Shown: one piece after another, positions 11,210 through 23,760 of the stretch
How positions within the stretch are numbered: the stretch's first letter is position 1
Layout of the letters: every line of letters begins with the position of its first letter
From: Aedes albopictus
Lineage: Eukaryota > Arthropoda > Insecta > Diptera > Culicidae
Reading direction: 5' to 3'
NCBI RefSeq assembly: GCF_035046485.1
Contig: NC_085138.1
Span: 331,186,421-331,250,420, forward strand
Length of the DNA: 64,000 nt
Notes under the pieces: generated by a model
Seen by the model: only the letters and a program-made list of their open reading frames with translations
What the model was told of the DNA's origin: nothing
Database searches by the model: none
Program-made: the position numbers and the translations under genes

Positions 11210-12003
11210 ACAGCACGTAAATTAAACACCAACATGTGTTAGTTATTTTAAAAAAATGCGCGATCATTTGCCATCAGCCAATACAAAGAAGAGACCATTT
11301 GCGAATATTATTGAACACCAGCTTACAGGGGAAGCCAAGGTATCATCCCGTAGGGACCCTATCATAAATTGCATAAAGTGGGATGAGTTGGTGTCATATG
11401 GTGTTACAGTTCATACATAAACTTATGTAGCTGACCAACCATACAAACAGCGTTATAAGGGATAGGAATGTGTTTTAGACCGATCATTTTGTCGTTATTC
11501 CTTGATCATGGTATCAAAAGAACTACGTAGATCAAACGTAGATAATGTTGGCGGGATAGGTTGTCTACGGTTCAAAAAAAATTTTAAAAATTGTGTATCA
11601 ATAAAAGTCTACTCTTCCCTCGTAGGAGGGTCTGAGATGGCTAAAAACAAGCGCATAAGCCTCTCTCATAATTTTTCACTTGGAAACTCTTTCTATGTAC
11701 TATTATCATGGGGACAGATTAAACCAGATTTTGGGATGTCCGTCAAAAGTTTCAAAACGTTTTTATTGCTTTCAATGTGGAAAACCAAGAAATTAGATGG
11801 GCCACATGCCGAGCTTTAGAATTATTCTTCTTTAAATCCGGACCCATGTCCATTAGATATGTCGCAAGCCAGGTTAGGATGAGTTGTTCACAAAGTGGCC
11901 ATCGGTTGCAGAAAGAAGATTTGTATGGTACTTCTCTTTAATAGTTCCAGAACAATTCCCCAAATGCAAGTGCTAAAATGAATAGAACTTTGTAATCAAT
12001 TAA

Positions 12004-12619
12004 CCCTCTAATACCCAACCCCGCCTTTAGACGGGGTACAGATTGAGCATTTTTGTAATTTTTGTTTCGAGGGAAATCAAAATTTTTATATTTTTGGCTG
12101 ATATTTAGGACTGTTTTGTATATCTCGAAATGGTTTTTGGTGTATTTTAATGCGTATTTACATTTTTCAAAAATCATTGAAAAATTGATGTTTTGGTCAC
12201 CTTTTAGAAGTCATTGTTTATTTTGTATTGAATCGCTACAATTAACATATTTTAAATTTTTCCCAAACCATTCTATCCTTGTTTAATAGTTTAAGGGGAT
12301 CGAATACACTCTAAAATTATTTTCCTTAAAATAACACGGAAAGTAAAATCTTATGTGAAAAAAAAATTAAATAAAAATATTTCAACAATAATCATACAAT
12401 CTCAAAATGTTTTCATCCCAAAAAATCCGTATCCCGAATAGGCTTCCAGGAAAAATATAAAAGTATGGGGATGTTTAAAAATAAAAATTAGAAAAATCGA
12501 AAACTGAAATTCACGAAATCGAGAATTAAAAAGAATCATCTTCCAAAACATGTTTAAATCGATTTTAGATGACGAAAAATGATATTTAAATCAAAATCAA
12601 AAATTTGGGTATTAGAGGG
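12004..12619. mobile_element. piggyBac-type MITE with TTAA duplication
   Basis: Ends are CCCTCTAATACCCAA at 12004-12018 and its exact complement at 12605-12619, flanked on both sides by TTAA (12000-12003 and 12620-12623). CCC-starting ends and a TTAA target are the hallmark of piggyBac elements. The 616-bp interior is AT-rich and non-coding. It inserted in the right inverted repeat border of the long-TIR element. Confidence 0.85.
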
Positions 12620-12776
12620 TTAATAAAAAAAATGAGTGGAGAATCAAATAAAAACCACTAGCTTGATTGTTGTTTGTTGATGAAATGGGCTTGAAGTTCC
12701 ATGAAATGACAGATTATAAAGCAAGGATAAGTTGATCCTTTGAAGCACCAGCAGTGTTGGCAGAAAAAATGGTTTT

Positions 12777-14080
12777 CAGTAGTTGTGCGGAGATATCAAA
12801 CTTTGAACATTAATAACTTTTTTCAGAGTTATTCTAGCATCTTACTCTTTTTGGCAAAGTTGATCAGCATCTCCTGGGCTAAACTTTGACATCGAAAGTT
12901 ACATAGTTCCAGACAAATTCGAGTCTGTTACAAGAAAAATGTAGAAAAGTGTGTTTTCCCATATATACTTCCATACAAATTTCAAACGCAATGCGGAATG
13001 CGGGGACACAACCAACTGTGCCCAAATTTTGCACAGTTGTTTGGGACCACAAAAGGCATCGAAAAAGCTTTGTTCCGAAAAAATGACCATGTTGATCCGG
13101 TCTAATACTCACGCTTAGGGAAGGCAAAGATAGTATTTAATAACCCAAACACAATAAACCAACAGAGGGGTGATATCGCAAATGAATTCTGACCGGTTAA
13201 AAGTCAGAATCTGCTAATATTTACTACGGTTATGAAGGATACTAATTACGCTGATCGTATATCTTCAACGAACAAGTCTATTTAACTGAGCATCTGCCTC
13301 CCTTTCAGTTATTGACCACAATTCATCTCGACTAGTTGCGACAGCGACGAGAGTGCGCAATCCCCATTATTGACTCAATTTGTTTGGTCTCTCGTCCAGC
13401 AATCTTAAGGTGAAACGGGACGCCGTGTTATTTTTCCTATCTTGCCTCTCTTTCTAACAATTTGCCTCGCGATTTTGAAGATGGTAATCTCGAGTTCTAT
13501 CGCACTGAAGATGCTGAAAAACAATCAGCATATGCACTGCAAGTGAGCATACACAGTGATAGGTTTTTGTTGCAAAATATGAAGTAGAATCTGAGATTAC
13601 CATCTTAGTAGCAACAGAGCAATGGCGGATATTTCCCCGACCGTCCCGTCCGCCCTTAAACGTGCAGAAAAAAACGATCGTGCACTCAGTCGTTCTAAGG
13701 TGGATATTGCTATAATCAATTTGATATGTAGATGAAGATACTCTGAATGCAACAAACAAATATTCTAATACGAGATACACTGAAACCACAATTTACGCTC
13801 ACTTTATTTGTACCAAATTCAATTAACGCCCTCCGCACCAAATTCCAAAAAACGCCTCCTCAATTTACGCTTCTACGCAAATTGGGTTCTAGCTATTCAT
13901 GAACAATAACTAACATATCATCTCAAATTGCTCGCACTTTCTCTAGCGCTGATGGTAAATTTAGTAGTTCTCAATTTTGTGTGACGAGCCAAGTAAATGT
14001 CTTAAGAATCGAAAATGCTAAGAAAAAGTGCAAGTATTTTCCGGTTTGCGAGTATCAGTACAGTACAGAACAGCACCTGT
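12777..14080. other. Non-coding spacer with a small inverted repeat
   Basis: No gene recognised. A short imperfect inverted repeat lies at 13478-13500 and 13584-13606 (GATGGTAATCTC and its complement). The rest is unannotated, probably old repeat debris. Confidence 0.4.
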
Positions 14081-14084
14081 AACT

Positions 14085-14710
14085 GTTCTGGACGCTCCAG
14101 AGACCTCCTGGTACTTTCTGAGACCTCTGTGAACGCCCCTGAAACCCACAGTAATGCCTCTGAAATCCTCTGAGATTCACTTGAGCCCCCTGAGGTCCCC
14201 CAAAACGCCCCTGAGACCTCCTGGAGCTTCCCTGAAACGCCCCTGACGCCATACGGGACCCCCTGATACCCCCTCAAATCCCCTTAAAATCCTTGAAGTG
14301 CCCCTGAGACCCCTCGAAACTCCTCTTAAAAAACGGTGGGAATTCGTGGAACCCCTCCAAATGTCCCTGAGATCTCGATCCCCCATGAAACACCCCTGAC
14401 GCGACCTCCTGATACCCCCTGAAACGCCCCTGAGGCCCCATTGAGCCCCTGCGATTTCCTTGGACCTCCCTCAAACCCCATGAGAACCCCTGTAATATTC
14501 CTGAAATCCACTGATGATTCCTGGAATGCCCCTGAGACCTACTAAAACACCCCTGATACCCTCTGAAACGCTCCTGAATGGTAGCATCTTGAAACCTCCT
14601 GCGATCCTCCCACAACGCTTCTGAGACCTCCTGGAACCCTCCATGAAACCTGCCGAGATTTCCTAAAATCCCAATGATACGCCTTCAAACCCACTGAAAC
14701 GCCTCTAAGC
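14085..14710. repeat. Degenerate C-rich minisatellite array
   Basis: About 630 bp of strongly diverged short repeats built on CCCCTGAAAC and CCCCTGAGACCTCCTG, each copy about 20-33 bp. Read on the minus strand it leaves several overlapping open frames rich in Gly, Ser and Arg (SGAFRG-like words). These follow from the repeat and are not evidence of a gene. Confidence 0.8.
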
Positions 14711-15239
14711 AGAGATGCATTTTGAACGCTCATGTTCAGTACTTGTTCACATTTTTGAACAAAAATTAGTTAGCTAGATTGATCACGGAATCGTGTTCTA
14801 ACTTGACAGTTCAGACATAGAACTAGACAATTCGTCACCAAAATGGAACGAGTTCGACAACGCCGGTTGAGTATAAAGGAAATTCCTGGTGGGTAATGAG
14901 TGCCTTTGCGTTACATGTAAGGTGTAAAAAATATGGGAAGAGTGGGCCTGAAAAAGCTGGCCCGTACCGGATCGAGGGGGACAGGCGCGTTGCGATCGTT
15001 GATAGGTCCTCAACAACCATAAGTTAGGGCGAGTCAGGGGAGGACGCCCTTTGGACCATTGTGGAGAGGAAAAAAAGGAAACAGGAGTTATAGGAGCGAA
15101 GGAAAACTGAGCCAAAGAAACGTAGTAAGGCAGATGCTGTAGAATTTATCCATTAAAAAATATACATTAAATCGAGGTAAAATGTACATAAAATTGAAGT
15201 ACATAAAATCGAGGGTCTATATGATCTAGAGTCCACTAA
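14711..15239. other. No recognised gene
   Basis: Mixed-composition DNA between two arrays. Short minus-strand open frames at 14798-15115 show no known domain. A short AAAATCGAGG-type word recurs near 15170-15215. Confidence 0.35.
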
Positions 15240-15484
15240 AGCGAAGTATACATGTATACCGGAGGTTTCTTGGGCAGTCCCTCTCAGGAGTCTAATTTAA
15301 TCTTTCTCATGATTCTAAAGGAATCCTCCTTATAATCTAGAGAGTCCCTTTCAAGGTTGTAACGTATCCTTCTCGGAATCTAGGTCAGTCCATCTCCGTA
15401 TTCGGAACATTTTTTTTTGTTTTGAGAATCCCTCTCAGGATTCTAGATGAATTTCTCTTAATTATATGGAGGATCTCTCTAAGG

Positions 15485-16257
15485 CAGTGGTTTTCAACCT
15501 TTTTCAGTCTGTGCACCCCTTTGGAATTTTCTCAAATCGCATTCCCCCCTTCTTCGAACAATTTCAAAACAATGAATTCAGTTACATTTTTTTTTGAAAA
15601 TGAACTTATTTGACACCGACAAGCAAAAAACATAGATAACAGTATTTTTTGGTTGTCGGTAACAAATGTGATCATTTTCAAGTAAAGTTTGTAATAGAAT
15701 TTATTGTTTTTAACATTTTTATGCGTTCAATATACCAAAAAACGCATTGATAGAATCCTCAAATGGTTTGCTTGCTTCCCTTGAAGCTTTAAATTGAGCT
15801 TGTTCAATTGCTCGCAAATGTCAGTAAAAAACTGTAGAAAATAATGAGGACTGCTCATCACATCCAAAAGTTCGCGTTTAATTGAAGTTCAAGAATAACC
15901 TTCCATTTAGATTTGAATTCGAAGAATCATTTCAAAATTTTGAGATCAAAGAAAGATTTCTTTTCTAGAATCAACGCACGTTGCGTTGGTGTGATATAAA
16001 ACCATTTGATGATTAGAATCCATTTTTGGTAAAAAGTTTTGATTTCAAAGCACCAGATTTAAAAAAAAAATCAAGTGTTATCATTCGATCCAAAAGCATC
16101 GCTGATGTTGATATCGTCTTGGAAGCAAGTGCTTGACAATGAATTTCAGTGTTGAATGTTGATGAAAATAAAATAATATTCTTGGGTAGACCATTCCCCC
16201 CCTAGGAGGACGAAATTCCCCCCAAGCGGGGAATTCCCCCCCGGTTGAAAACCACTG
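15485..16257. mobile_element. hAT-type MITE with 8-bp duplication
   Basis: Ends CAGTGGTTTTCAACC (15485-15499) and the exact complement (16243-16257), flanked by the 8-bp direct repeat CTCTAAGG (15477-15484 and 16258-16265). The CAGTGGTT start and 8-bp duplication are typical of hAT elements. 773 bp, no intact transposase, G/C homopolymer runs near both ends. Confidence 0.92.
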
Positions 16258-17236
16258 CTCTAAGGGGTCTGGGGCAAACTTTTTCAGGATTCTAATAGGA
16301 TGTCTTTTAATACTGCATAAGAATTTCTCTTAAGATAGAATGAAAAAAAGAATACCGAGGAAAAACTTCTCTCAGGATTCTGAGGCAATCCGTCACAGGA
16401 CTCATGGAGAATCCATCACGGGAATCTGAGCAAATCCCTCAGGATTCTTGAAGAGTTCCTATAAAATATTCTGAGAGAATCCATCTCAGAACTGGAGTAA
16501 TCTCTCCCAGGATTCTAGGGAAACCCTTAATAGTAGTCAGGGAGAATTCATAATGGAAATATCTTTCTTTTTTTATCTAGTATTAGGTCTCTCAGGATGC
16601 TGGTGTGATAATTTTCAGCATTTTGATGAAATCTCACAGAACTTTACAGGAATTCTCACAGTTATAGAACAGCCCTTTTTAAAATTTAGGAGGAATTTTT
16701 ATCAGCAGTATTATAGGAATATCTATCAGAATTTTAGGGATTCTCTAGATTCTAAGGGAATTCATTTTTGGATTTAGGGGTATTTCCTACCAGGGTTCCT
16801 TACCAAGGGAAAAATCCCTTTCAGGATTCTATGGAATTTCTGGATGATCTGTTTGGATTCCTCTAAGAGTTCGGGAAGACCCTCACTTAGGATCCCATTC
16901 GGAATTCTGAAGAAATTTTTCTCCGCATTCCCAGGAACTCCTCTCAGACTTCTTGGGGAATCATACTCAGCGTTCTCAAAATTGTGGCGAAATTCCTCTC
17001 TGAATTCTAGGGAAGTATTTCTTAGGATTCTGAGGGATTTTCACACAATATTCTAGTGGTATCCTGCTTAGGATTCTGCGTTAGATCCTTTTAAGGTTCT
17101 GGAGGAATATTGCTAAATATCCGGCGGGTACTCTTCCCAAGATTCTTTGAAAATTCGGCTTTCTGGGGTAATCCCCATCAGAATTTTGGAGAAATTTCTC
17201 CAAAAATTCTGAGGAATTTGTCTCATGGTTCTGGAT

Positions 17237-17421
17237 AAGTAAAGTACACCGGAGCAAGTTGAAACAGTGGGTTAACATGATGTTTTCTAATTATGATAAA
17301 CAATTTGATTGCTATAACATATAGTTTCTGATTCAAACAATCTTTTAGCGAAGGATTTCCAAATTGTTTTGAAATATAGTTCAAAACTTCGCGTTTCATC
17401 TTGCCCCGGTGTACCTTACTT
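17237..17421. mobile_element. Small palindromic MITE with CACCGGGGCAAG-type ends
   Basis: Inverted ends of about 29 bp: AAGTAAAGTACACCGGAGCA at 17237 onward and its near-complement ending at 17421, both followed inward by GAAAC. TA dinucleotides lie next to CACCGG at both ends, so it may be a Tc1/mariner-type MITE, with the outer bases belonging to the target. Non-coding. Confidence 0.7.
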
Positions 17422-18869
17422 GGGATTCTGGGGCTATATTTCTCAAGATTCTAGGGCACTTTCTTTCAAAATTATTAATTATTGAAGAATTTCTCACGAG
17501 ATTCTGGCAGAAATCTTTAGAGAAATTTGGATTTTGGAGATTCCCTCGCATAGATTTTGTGATTCCTCTTAGGGTTTGGAAGAAATACTTCTCAACATTC
17601 TACGAGAATCCCAGTAGAATTCTGTCTTCTGTATTCTGGGACAGTTACTCCCAGAAATCCCTTTCGGGATTGTGGGAAAGTCTCTTTTAGTAATCAGGGA
17701 AAATCCCTGACAAGATTATGCGAAGATTCTATTGAGATTCTGGAGTAATAATTTGAAGTATTCTAGAGGAATCACTCTCAGAGTTTTGCGACAATCCCTT
17801 TCAGGAGTTTAGGAGAGTCATTTCGTAGATTCTGGGGGAATGTCTTTCAGGAATCTGCGGTAATTTGTCTGTTTATGTAGGAATGCCTCTCAGAATTCCA
17901 GAGAATCCTTCTGAAGATGCTGGGGAAGTCCATTTTAGAAGATTTCGTTATCCCTACCAGGAAGAATTCCCATCAGATTTTCGGAAACAACCCTTCTCAG
18001 GTTTCCAGATATATTTATCTTAAGAATCTGGAAGAACCCCTCATATGAACCCTCTCAGGATTCTGGGAAAATCACTTCTGGAATTCTTGGGCATAGCTTT
18101 CGGGATTCTGGCAGAATTATTCTCAGCTTTCTGAAGGATTCTACCCATGGTTTTCGGGGAATTTTGGGAGAATACATTAAAAGATTCTGGAGGAATTCTT
18201 CTCAGGATTCTGGGGGCATCCTATCTCCCAGAATTCTGTGAGATTATATCTCAGGTTTCTTTGGCAATCCCGCCCAGTATAGCGAGGGAACCTTTCTCAG
18301 GATTCTGGATTAATCCTTCTTAGGGTTCTAATCTACCCTTTTCAAGATTCTGTGTCATTTCTTTTTAGTTTCTTGGGGGATTCATCTTAGAATTCCGAAA
18401 ATATTGTTTTTGTGAAAATCTCTTTCAGTATTCTGGATGCAGAATCATGAATGTACCTCAAGAATGTGGAAGAACCATTCTTGGAATTCCTCTCAGGGTT
18501 CTGGGAGAATTCATCTTAGGATTCTGGGATAATCCTATTCAGGTTTCTCGGATAATCCATTTGAGGATTCTGGAACATTTTGGGAGAACCCCAAGGGAAA
18601 GCTTCTCTTAGGATTATGAAACAAACTATCACATGATTCTGGGAGAATTCCTCTCGGGACTCCGAGACAATCTGTCTCATAGATATGGAGTAATCTCTCT
18701 CAGTGTTCTAGGAAAAACCTCAATAGAATTTAGAGATAACTCCTACCACGTATGTGGCAACCCTAATCCCACCTGATGCATCTGACAAGAGTCAACATCT
18801 ATCGTGTATCGTGTGGCGTCCTCGCACCCTGGTGATTCCTACCAAGATATCGGAAGAGTCTTGCACACT

Positions 18870-19050
18870 TAAAAAACATCGACTTCGGTAATGTTTTACC
18901 GAAATCTTAACCGTTGAGTTTCTTTTACCGGAAAATTCGGTAATGTTAACAGCTTTTACCGAACTTCGTTAGAGTTTGACAGATAAACGATAACATTTTA
19001 CTGAACGCATTTTTACCGATTTCAGTAAAAAATACCGAACGCGACTAGCT
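18870..19050. repeat. TTCGGTAA-rich imperfect palindrome, likely MITE
   Basis: Repeated TTCGGTAA/TTACCGAA words in both orientations, with a GCACAC-like word at the left (18864) and its complement GTGTGC at the right (19051). It interrupts the degenerate array. The ends are imprecise and the family is unknown. Confidence 0.5.
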
Positions 19051-19580
19051 GTGTGCTTTATTTTCTAGATAATGGCTCTCAGGATTCTAGTGTAATCATT
19101 TTCAGCATTCTGAAGAAATCTCTCTCATAATTCTGGAGGAGTCTCTTGAAAGACTCTGGGGGAATTTCTCTCAGCAGTCTGCGAGAATTTATCTCAATAC
19201 TATATGGGAATACTTCTCAGAGTTCTGGGGAATATCAGGACCTCAAGATTTTTCTTCCGATTCAAGAATATTAAATTAATTTTTTTTTAGAATGCGCTGT
19301 CTCTACATTATATCCATTTTCGCATCAGAGTCGCGAAATGTTCGCTGTACAATCTCAGATTTTGATATCGAATTTATTTAGACAAATAAAACATACCATG
19401 AACTTGAACTACATGCAGCAAACGAATCATTTTATAGTTTTGTAACATTTCATAATATCGAATCGATGTGAAAACATCGATTCAAAGCATTCGATTAAAT
19501 CGGTGAATCGATTCTGCTGATCCGATTCGAATCGATTCACAAAAAAAGATGTCTCAGCCAGATTTGCCCAATACTAGTCT

Positions 19581-20215
19581 ATGTCCTTGGAAGCCTTGAA
19601 GGTGATGAGGGGCGATGCCCAGCTGACGGACTTTGGGGTCGTCATTCGCAATATTAGACGTACTCGTACAGGAGAAATTATCCTTGAGCTTAAGCACGAT
19701 AAAACTCGCACCTTCAAGTATCAGACAGAAGAGGCCCTTAGTGAGGGTGTCAACTTGAGGACTCTCACTACTAGAGCGACTCTAGCGGTCAAAAACCTAA
19801 ACGAGATCACGAACGTGGAAGACGGCATCAGGGCATTGAGGTGGTTACCGCAGCCGTTCGGCTACGGTATGGCTCAGTAGGGACACAGCTACCTTGGTTC
19901 AGCTACCTCTGGCGGACACCAATAAGTTCATCAAATATGGAAGCTCAAGGTAGGATGGGCATCCATTGGGCATACACGAGCCACTTGGACTAGAGGCTTG
20001 CTTGAGGTGTCTGGAACCAGGACACAAATCATGGGACTGTAAGGGCCTTAAAGGATGCAAGATATGTAGGCGATGTGGTGTCAAAGGCCAAAAGGTACAA
20101 GGCAGTCCAAATCCTTCCAAATCATTAATTTGTTCCGGGAAATCTGCGAACAACAACCACCCAATGGGAGGCACAAGGTGCCCGGCCATTGCTAACAAGT
20201 CACAGTGCAGGTAAC
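19581..20215 (+). pseudogene. R1-like ORF1 (gag) remnant with zinc knuckles
   Basis: A 99-residue frame at 19581-19880 (VVIRNIRRTRTGEIILELK, then NLRTLTTRATLAVKNL) matches the conserved C-terminal gag region of R1-like ORF1. After a stop, a second frame (19966-20214) contains CLRCLEPGHKSWDC, a complete C-x2-C-x4-H-x4-C knuckle, and a following degenerate CKICRRCG knuckle. The protein would bind element RNA. It is broken by a stop at about 19878 and frame changes. Confidence 0.75.
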
Positions 20216-20312
20216 GCAGCTGAACCACTGTAATACAGTCCAACATCTGTTGTGGCAGGTAGTCGCTGAATGGGAGACCAATATTGAAAGAAAAATGGTG
20301 GCGATATGAACG

Positions 20313-22005
20313 ATGGTTAAATACCCCGTCCAAGAGTTGGTGTCTACTATCTATGATGGATTCGTGATCGCCAAAGTAAACGGGGTTTTCTTTAGTAGTT
20401 GTTATGCGCCTCCACGGTGGTCGATCGACCAGTACACGCATATATGCTTGACGACCGTGCTGACAAGGCGATGGCCAGTGGTAATAGTGGGTGACCGGTG
20501 GTGCCTGGGCATTGGAATAAGGAAGCCGTTTTACGAACCAGCGGGGTCAGATCCTACTAGAGACACTGCCCATACTAGATGTTGACCGGGATAATGTCGG
20601 TACCAAGAGTACCTTCATTCGGAACGGTGCAGAGTCGACTATTGACGTTACCTTTTTGTAGTTCTGGCCTAATAAGTAGTTCGAACTGGAGAGTAGACGA
20701 TAGCTACACTCACTGTGATCACCTGGCGGTTCGCTACAGTATCGACTACAACAACAGCAGGCAACGTGTAGAGGAAGCGGCGGCCAGGTGAAGGTCAAGC
20801 ACTCGAAGATGGAAGACATCATACTTCGACAAAGGGGTATTTCGGGGAGCGCTCCGCCGTGAGCGAAACTTACTTGGTTTAGACGGCGATGAGCTGGTAG
20901 CTGTGCTCTCGCGTGCGTGCGATGCGACCGAGAGTCCACCCTAGAAATGGGAGGCCACCGGCTTACTGGTGGACTTGAGGTGCCTGCCTACGAGCTAGGT
21001 GACGAATGCAGCGAGTATAAACTGAGGAATAGCGAAACGAACGCGGGTGTCGTTCGCTGCTGCCGAAATCACGCTGAAGACCGAGATAAGGGCATGCAAA
21101 AAGGTCTGCTTTGAGGGTCTCTGTTGCCAAAGTGAATCCGTGGGGTGATTCCTACAGGATCGTGATGGCTAAGGAAAAATTGTGCAATGGCTCCTACAGA
21201 GTTGTCTCCAGAGATGTTGCAGGGGATCATCGAAGGGTTTTTTCCGCGTCATGATCCTAGAGTCCTTTGCCTCCTCTCGTGGGACAGCTGGGTATTGGAG
21301 CTGGTGATGAGGAGAGGGTCACCGATGAGCAATTTGCGAGGTTAGCAGAGACCTTTAGCGTAGGTAAGGCCCCAGGTCGGGACGAAGTACCGAGCTTGAC
21401 ATTAAAAGTAGCTATTGTAGAGGCTCCCGGGATGTTCAGGTCTGCTATGCAGAAATGCCTGGACGTGGGAGTTTTCCAAGAGGTTTGGATGCGGCAGAGC
21501 CTGGTACTTTTGCCAAAGGTGGGGAGACCACTCGAAGATCCGTCGGCATATAGACCAATATGCTTGATCGACACGGCGGGGAGGTCCTCGAATAGATCAT
21601 TATCTAAAGATGCACACCGATGGTGTAAATGATATCTCGAGCAACCAGTTCGGCTTCCGAAAGGGAAGGTCGACCGTGGATGCTAGGTATCTAGACCGTT
21701 GAGGTAACTCTTCAGCGTAAGAGGAGGGGAATTTGCTAGTTTGCAATAGAGACCCTAGATGTAAGGAACACGGTCAATGTTGCCATTTGGGCGACTATTG
21801 GCGATGCGCTCCTGCGTTTTGGAATATTTTGTACAAGATGCTTGCAAGATATTTCCAGTATCAATTACTAGTAGACGAAACAAAGATGGGTCGGAAGTGC
21901 TATCACATTACCTCAGGGCTTTGCAAGGTTCTGTGTTATGAAATGTCATGTACGACGAGATGTTGAGATAAAAGTTCCTGATGGACGTGACCATTGACAG
22001 CTGAC
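20313..22005 (+). pseudogene. R1-like ORF2 (endonuclease and RT) remnant
   Basis: Endonuclease remnant at 20313-20585 (NGVFFSSCYAPPRWS, then VVIVGD) followed by a broken linker. The RT starts at about 21267: SVGKAPGRDEVPSLTLK, VWMRQSLVLLPKVGRP, SAYRPICLIDTAG, then, in other frames, NQFGFRKGRSTVDA (21637-21680) and GRKCYHITSG before a truncated QGS block near 21920 and MYDEML at about 21945. Many stops and frame changes; clearly dead. Confidence 0.75.
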
Positions 22006-22010
22006 GGTCT

Positions 22011-22955
22011 ACGTTTAGTTATTTATCAATCAAATGCATTTTGCAGAATGGCAGGTTATTTTGGCACCTCATTTCTAATGAAAAACAAAAATGTTTGATA
22101 ATCTCTGCTAATCCGACATATTTGAACATTGTGACACTTTTTTTGCTTTTAATATATTACGTAATTTTGGTCAATGACATGTTTTCAAAGAGAAATAAAC
22201 AAAACGTTCCAAATGCAAACTAATCCTCATAAGCCATCGATGCGCACAAACAAGCAAACAGGATAAACATTTAAATAATTCATATTCGTTTATCCCTGGA
22301 CCTCGATGGAAAACATCAAACATGCAAATGTTTATTTACGACACCAATCATCACCGGTGGTGGTGACATCAAACGCACTCCGTCGATGTCGGCAGCGATG
22401 TCAAAAATCAAAAAGGACACATTTTCCGGGTCACCTCCCCGCTGTTGTTGGATCCCAGCCCGAACCCTTTACCCTTTGACGACCGGACCTGTTGTTGTCA
22501 TCACGCACGCAAAACAGTAATGCCCTGTTATCATCCCACATTTATGCAAACTATTTCGATGTCGCGATCCCCTTCTATCCGGCCTGGCCACCGAATAACA
22601 CCGAATTGGGCTCGTTATCCTGTTCAACCGACGACGACGACGACGAAAGTTATCGCTGAACCGGAAAGGGATGTTTGTTATGCGTCACATCACATGGGCT
22701 AAAACAGAAACAGAAAGCCAAATTCATACACATATTTATGTAGGTTCCCGCACTGAAGCCGGCCATCGTCAGTCATAGCCAGTTGGTGTGCCTATTATTT
22801 ATGGTGGTTTGATTTGCATACAAAATGATTTTGCGAACTAAAATAAGCTCAATTTGCGAGCTTATATGAGGCACATATTAGAGGGAACACACGCATCGCG
22901 GTTGGGTTGTCTGTGGGGAAAGGCAACCATGTTTTGCGTTTTGAAATGGAAAATG
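22011..22955. other. Low-repeat spacer, no gene
   Basis: One of the few stretches without obvious repeats. It holds a short (CGA)n run at about 22629-22647. No exon or domain is recognised. Confidence 0.4.
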
Positions 22956-22959
22956 AAAA

Positions 22960-23380
22960 TAGTTCCTTCCAAGATTTTTCACGATTTTAGCTTTTTCGAG
23001 GTTTTTTACGGGGTCTTTGCTAGAGTATGTATCCTCCGGAATTTATTCCAGAGTTTCACATTGGATTTATCTCGGAGATCTTTCCAAACTTTTACCAAAC
23101 TTCTTCGCGAAATTTCTCTAAGTGGTTTCGGGATAGTTCCAACCGTTTCTCTTGGGATTTTGGCAAAAGTTCTTCTTAGGATTTCTTTCTGAGACAGTTT
23201 TCAGATATTTCTCGTGAATTTCTTTGCGGGACTTCACACGTAGTTTTCCCGGGATTTATTTCAGAGAGTTTCTCTTAAAATTTCCTAAATATTTTCTCCT
23301 GAGATTAGTCCCAGAACTTTTCTTACCGAGATGTCCCAGTTTCTCTCAGAAGTCTCTTCGAAGTTCCTCGCGAGATTGCC
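22960..23380. repeat. Degenerate short tandem array (TTTCTC..GGGATTT type)
   Basis: Diverged copies of a roughly 30-bp motif such as GGGATTTATTCCAGAGTTTC and its relatives. Same general character as the arrays at 15.2-19.2, 24.4-27.6 and 35-36.2 kb. Confidence 0.6.
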
Positions 23381-23654
23381 CGGTAATCAATCAATAGGCA
23401 GTTAAAATGGCATAAATTCGACACTATATGCGCATTTACAGCAGGTCATTTAATGCTAATCTGCAGAATATGCACCATTAGTGCCAATTAAATGCAGGTT
23501 TTGGCCCGATATACGGCTGATTAACTGCTTAACCCTCCTATCCCCCCAGATTGCAAAAAAATATTTCCCCTGCCCATTTTACGGCTTCTCTTTCTCTTCT
23601 TTTTTCTCACTCTCCTGCTGTGGAACTTTTGAGGCTTGGGGCACGTTCTGAACT

Positions 23655-23760
23655 GCTGTTTCTGTTTTTTTTTTGCTGCTTTCGACCAAATTGGGATTCG
23701 ATCCCTCGATCCTCGGGTTGACGATGCTACTGAACTGTTCCACAGGGTAAGCTATAGATG
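23655..23760 (-). mobile_element. Possible tRNA-like SINE remnant
   Basis: The minus strand carries a B-box-like GGATCGAATCCC and, upstream, a weak A-box region; a T run (23661-23670) could be the A-rich tail. No clear target duplication was found. Weak call. Confidence 0.3.

Larger units (their letters stand above)
10122..12776. mobile_element. DNA-transposon-like element with long terminal inverted repeats
   Basis: Inverted repeats of about 160 bp: left arm 10122-10300 and right arm 12621-12776. Both read inward from AAAACCATTTTTTCTGCC and share the TCTGTCATTTCATGGAACT and CTAGTGGTTTTTATTTGATT stretches. The left arm holds about a dozen extra bases. The interior has no recognisable transposase and is broken by two younger insertions (a SINE and a TTAA MITE); without them it is about 1.8 kb. 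Probably a non-autonomous element. I could not fix the superfamily or a target duplication. Confidence 0.75.
15240..19245. repeat. 4-kb degenerate tandem array, GGATTCTGG..CTCTCA type
   Basis: Highly diverged copies of a roughly 25-32 bp motif, approximately GATTCTGGGAGAATC then CCTCTCAG, run for about 4 kb. Copies often look locally palindromic (GGATTC/GAATCC). The array is interrupted by insertions at 15485-16257, 17237-17421 and about 18745-19060. Open frames inside it carry no domain. Confidence 0.8.
19560..22010 (+). mobile_element. Decayed R1-like non-LTR retrotransposon
   Basis: Plus-strand remnants in the order gag-like ORF1, CCHC knuckles, endonuclease and RT, all with stops, frameshifts and deletions. 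The RT signatures fit the R1 clade. The copy ends within the RT near 22005, so the 3' part is lost. Confidence 0.75.

Noticed and set aside
14085..14710. CRISPR-like array
   Set aside because: Repeats are too diverged, have no constant spacer length, and the context is eukaryotic.
14002..14733. Overlapping minus-strand open frames rich in Gly, Ser and Arg
   Set aside because: They follow from the C-rich degenerate tandem repeat; no start context or domain.
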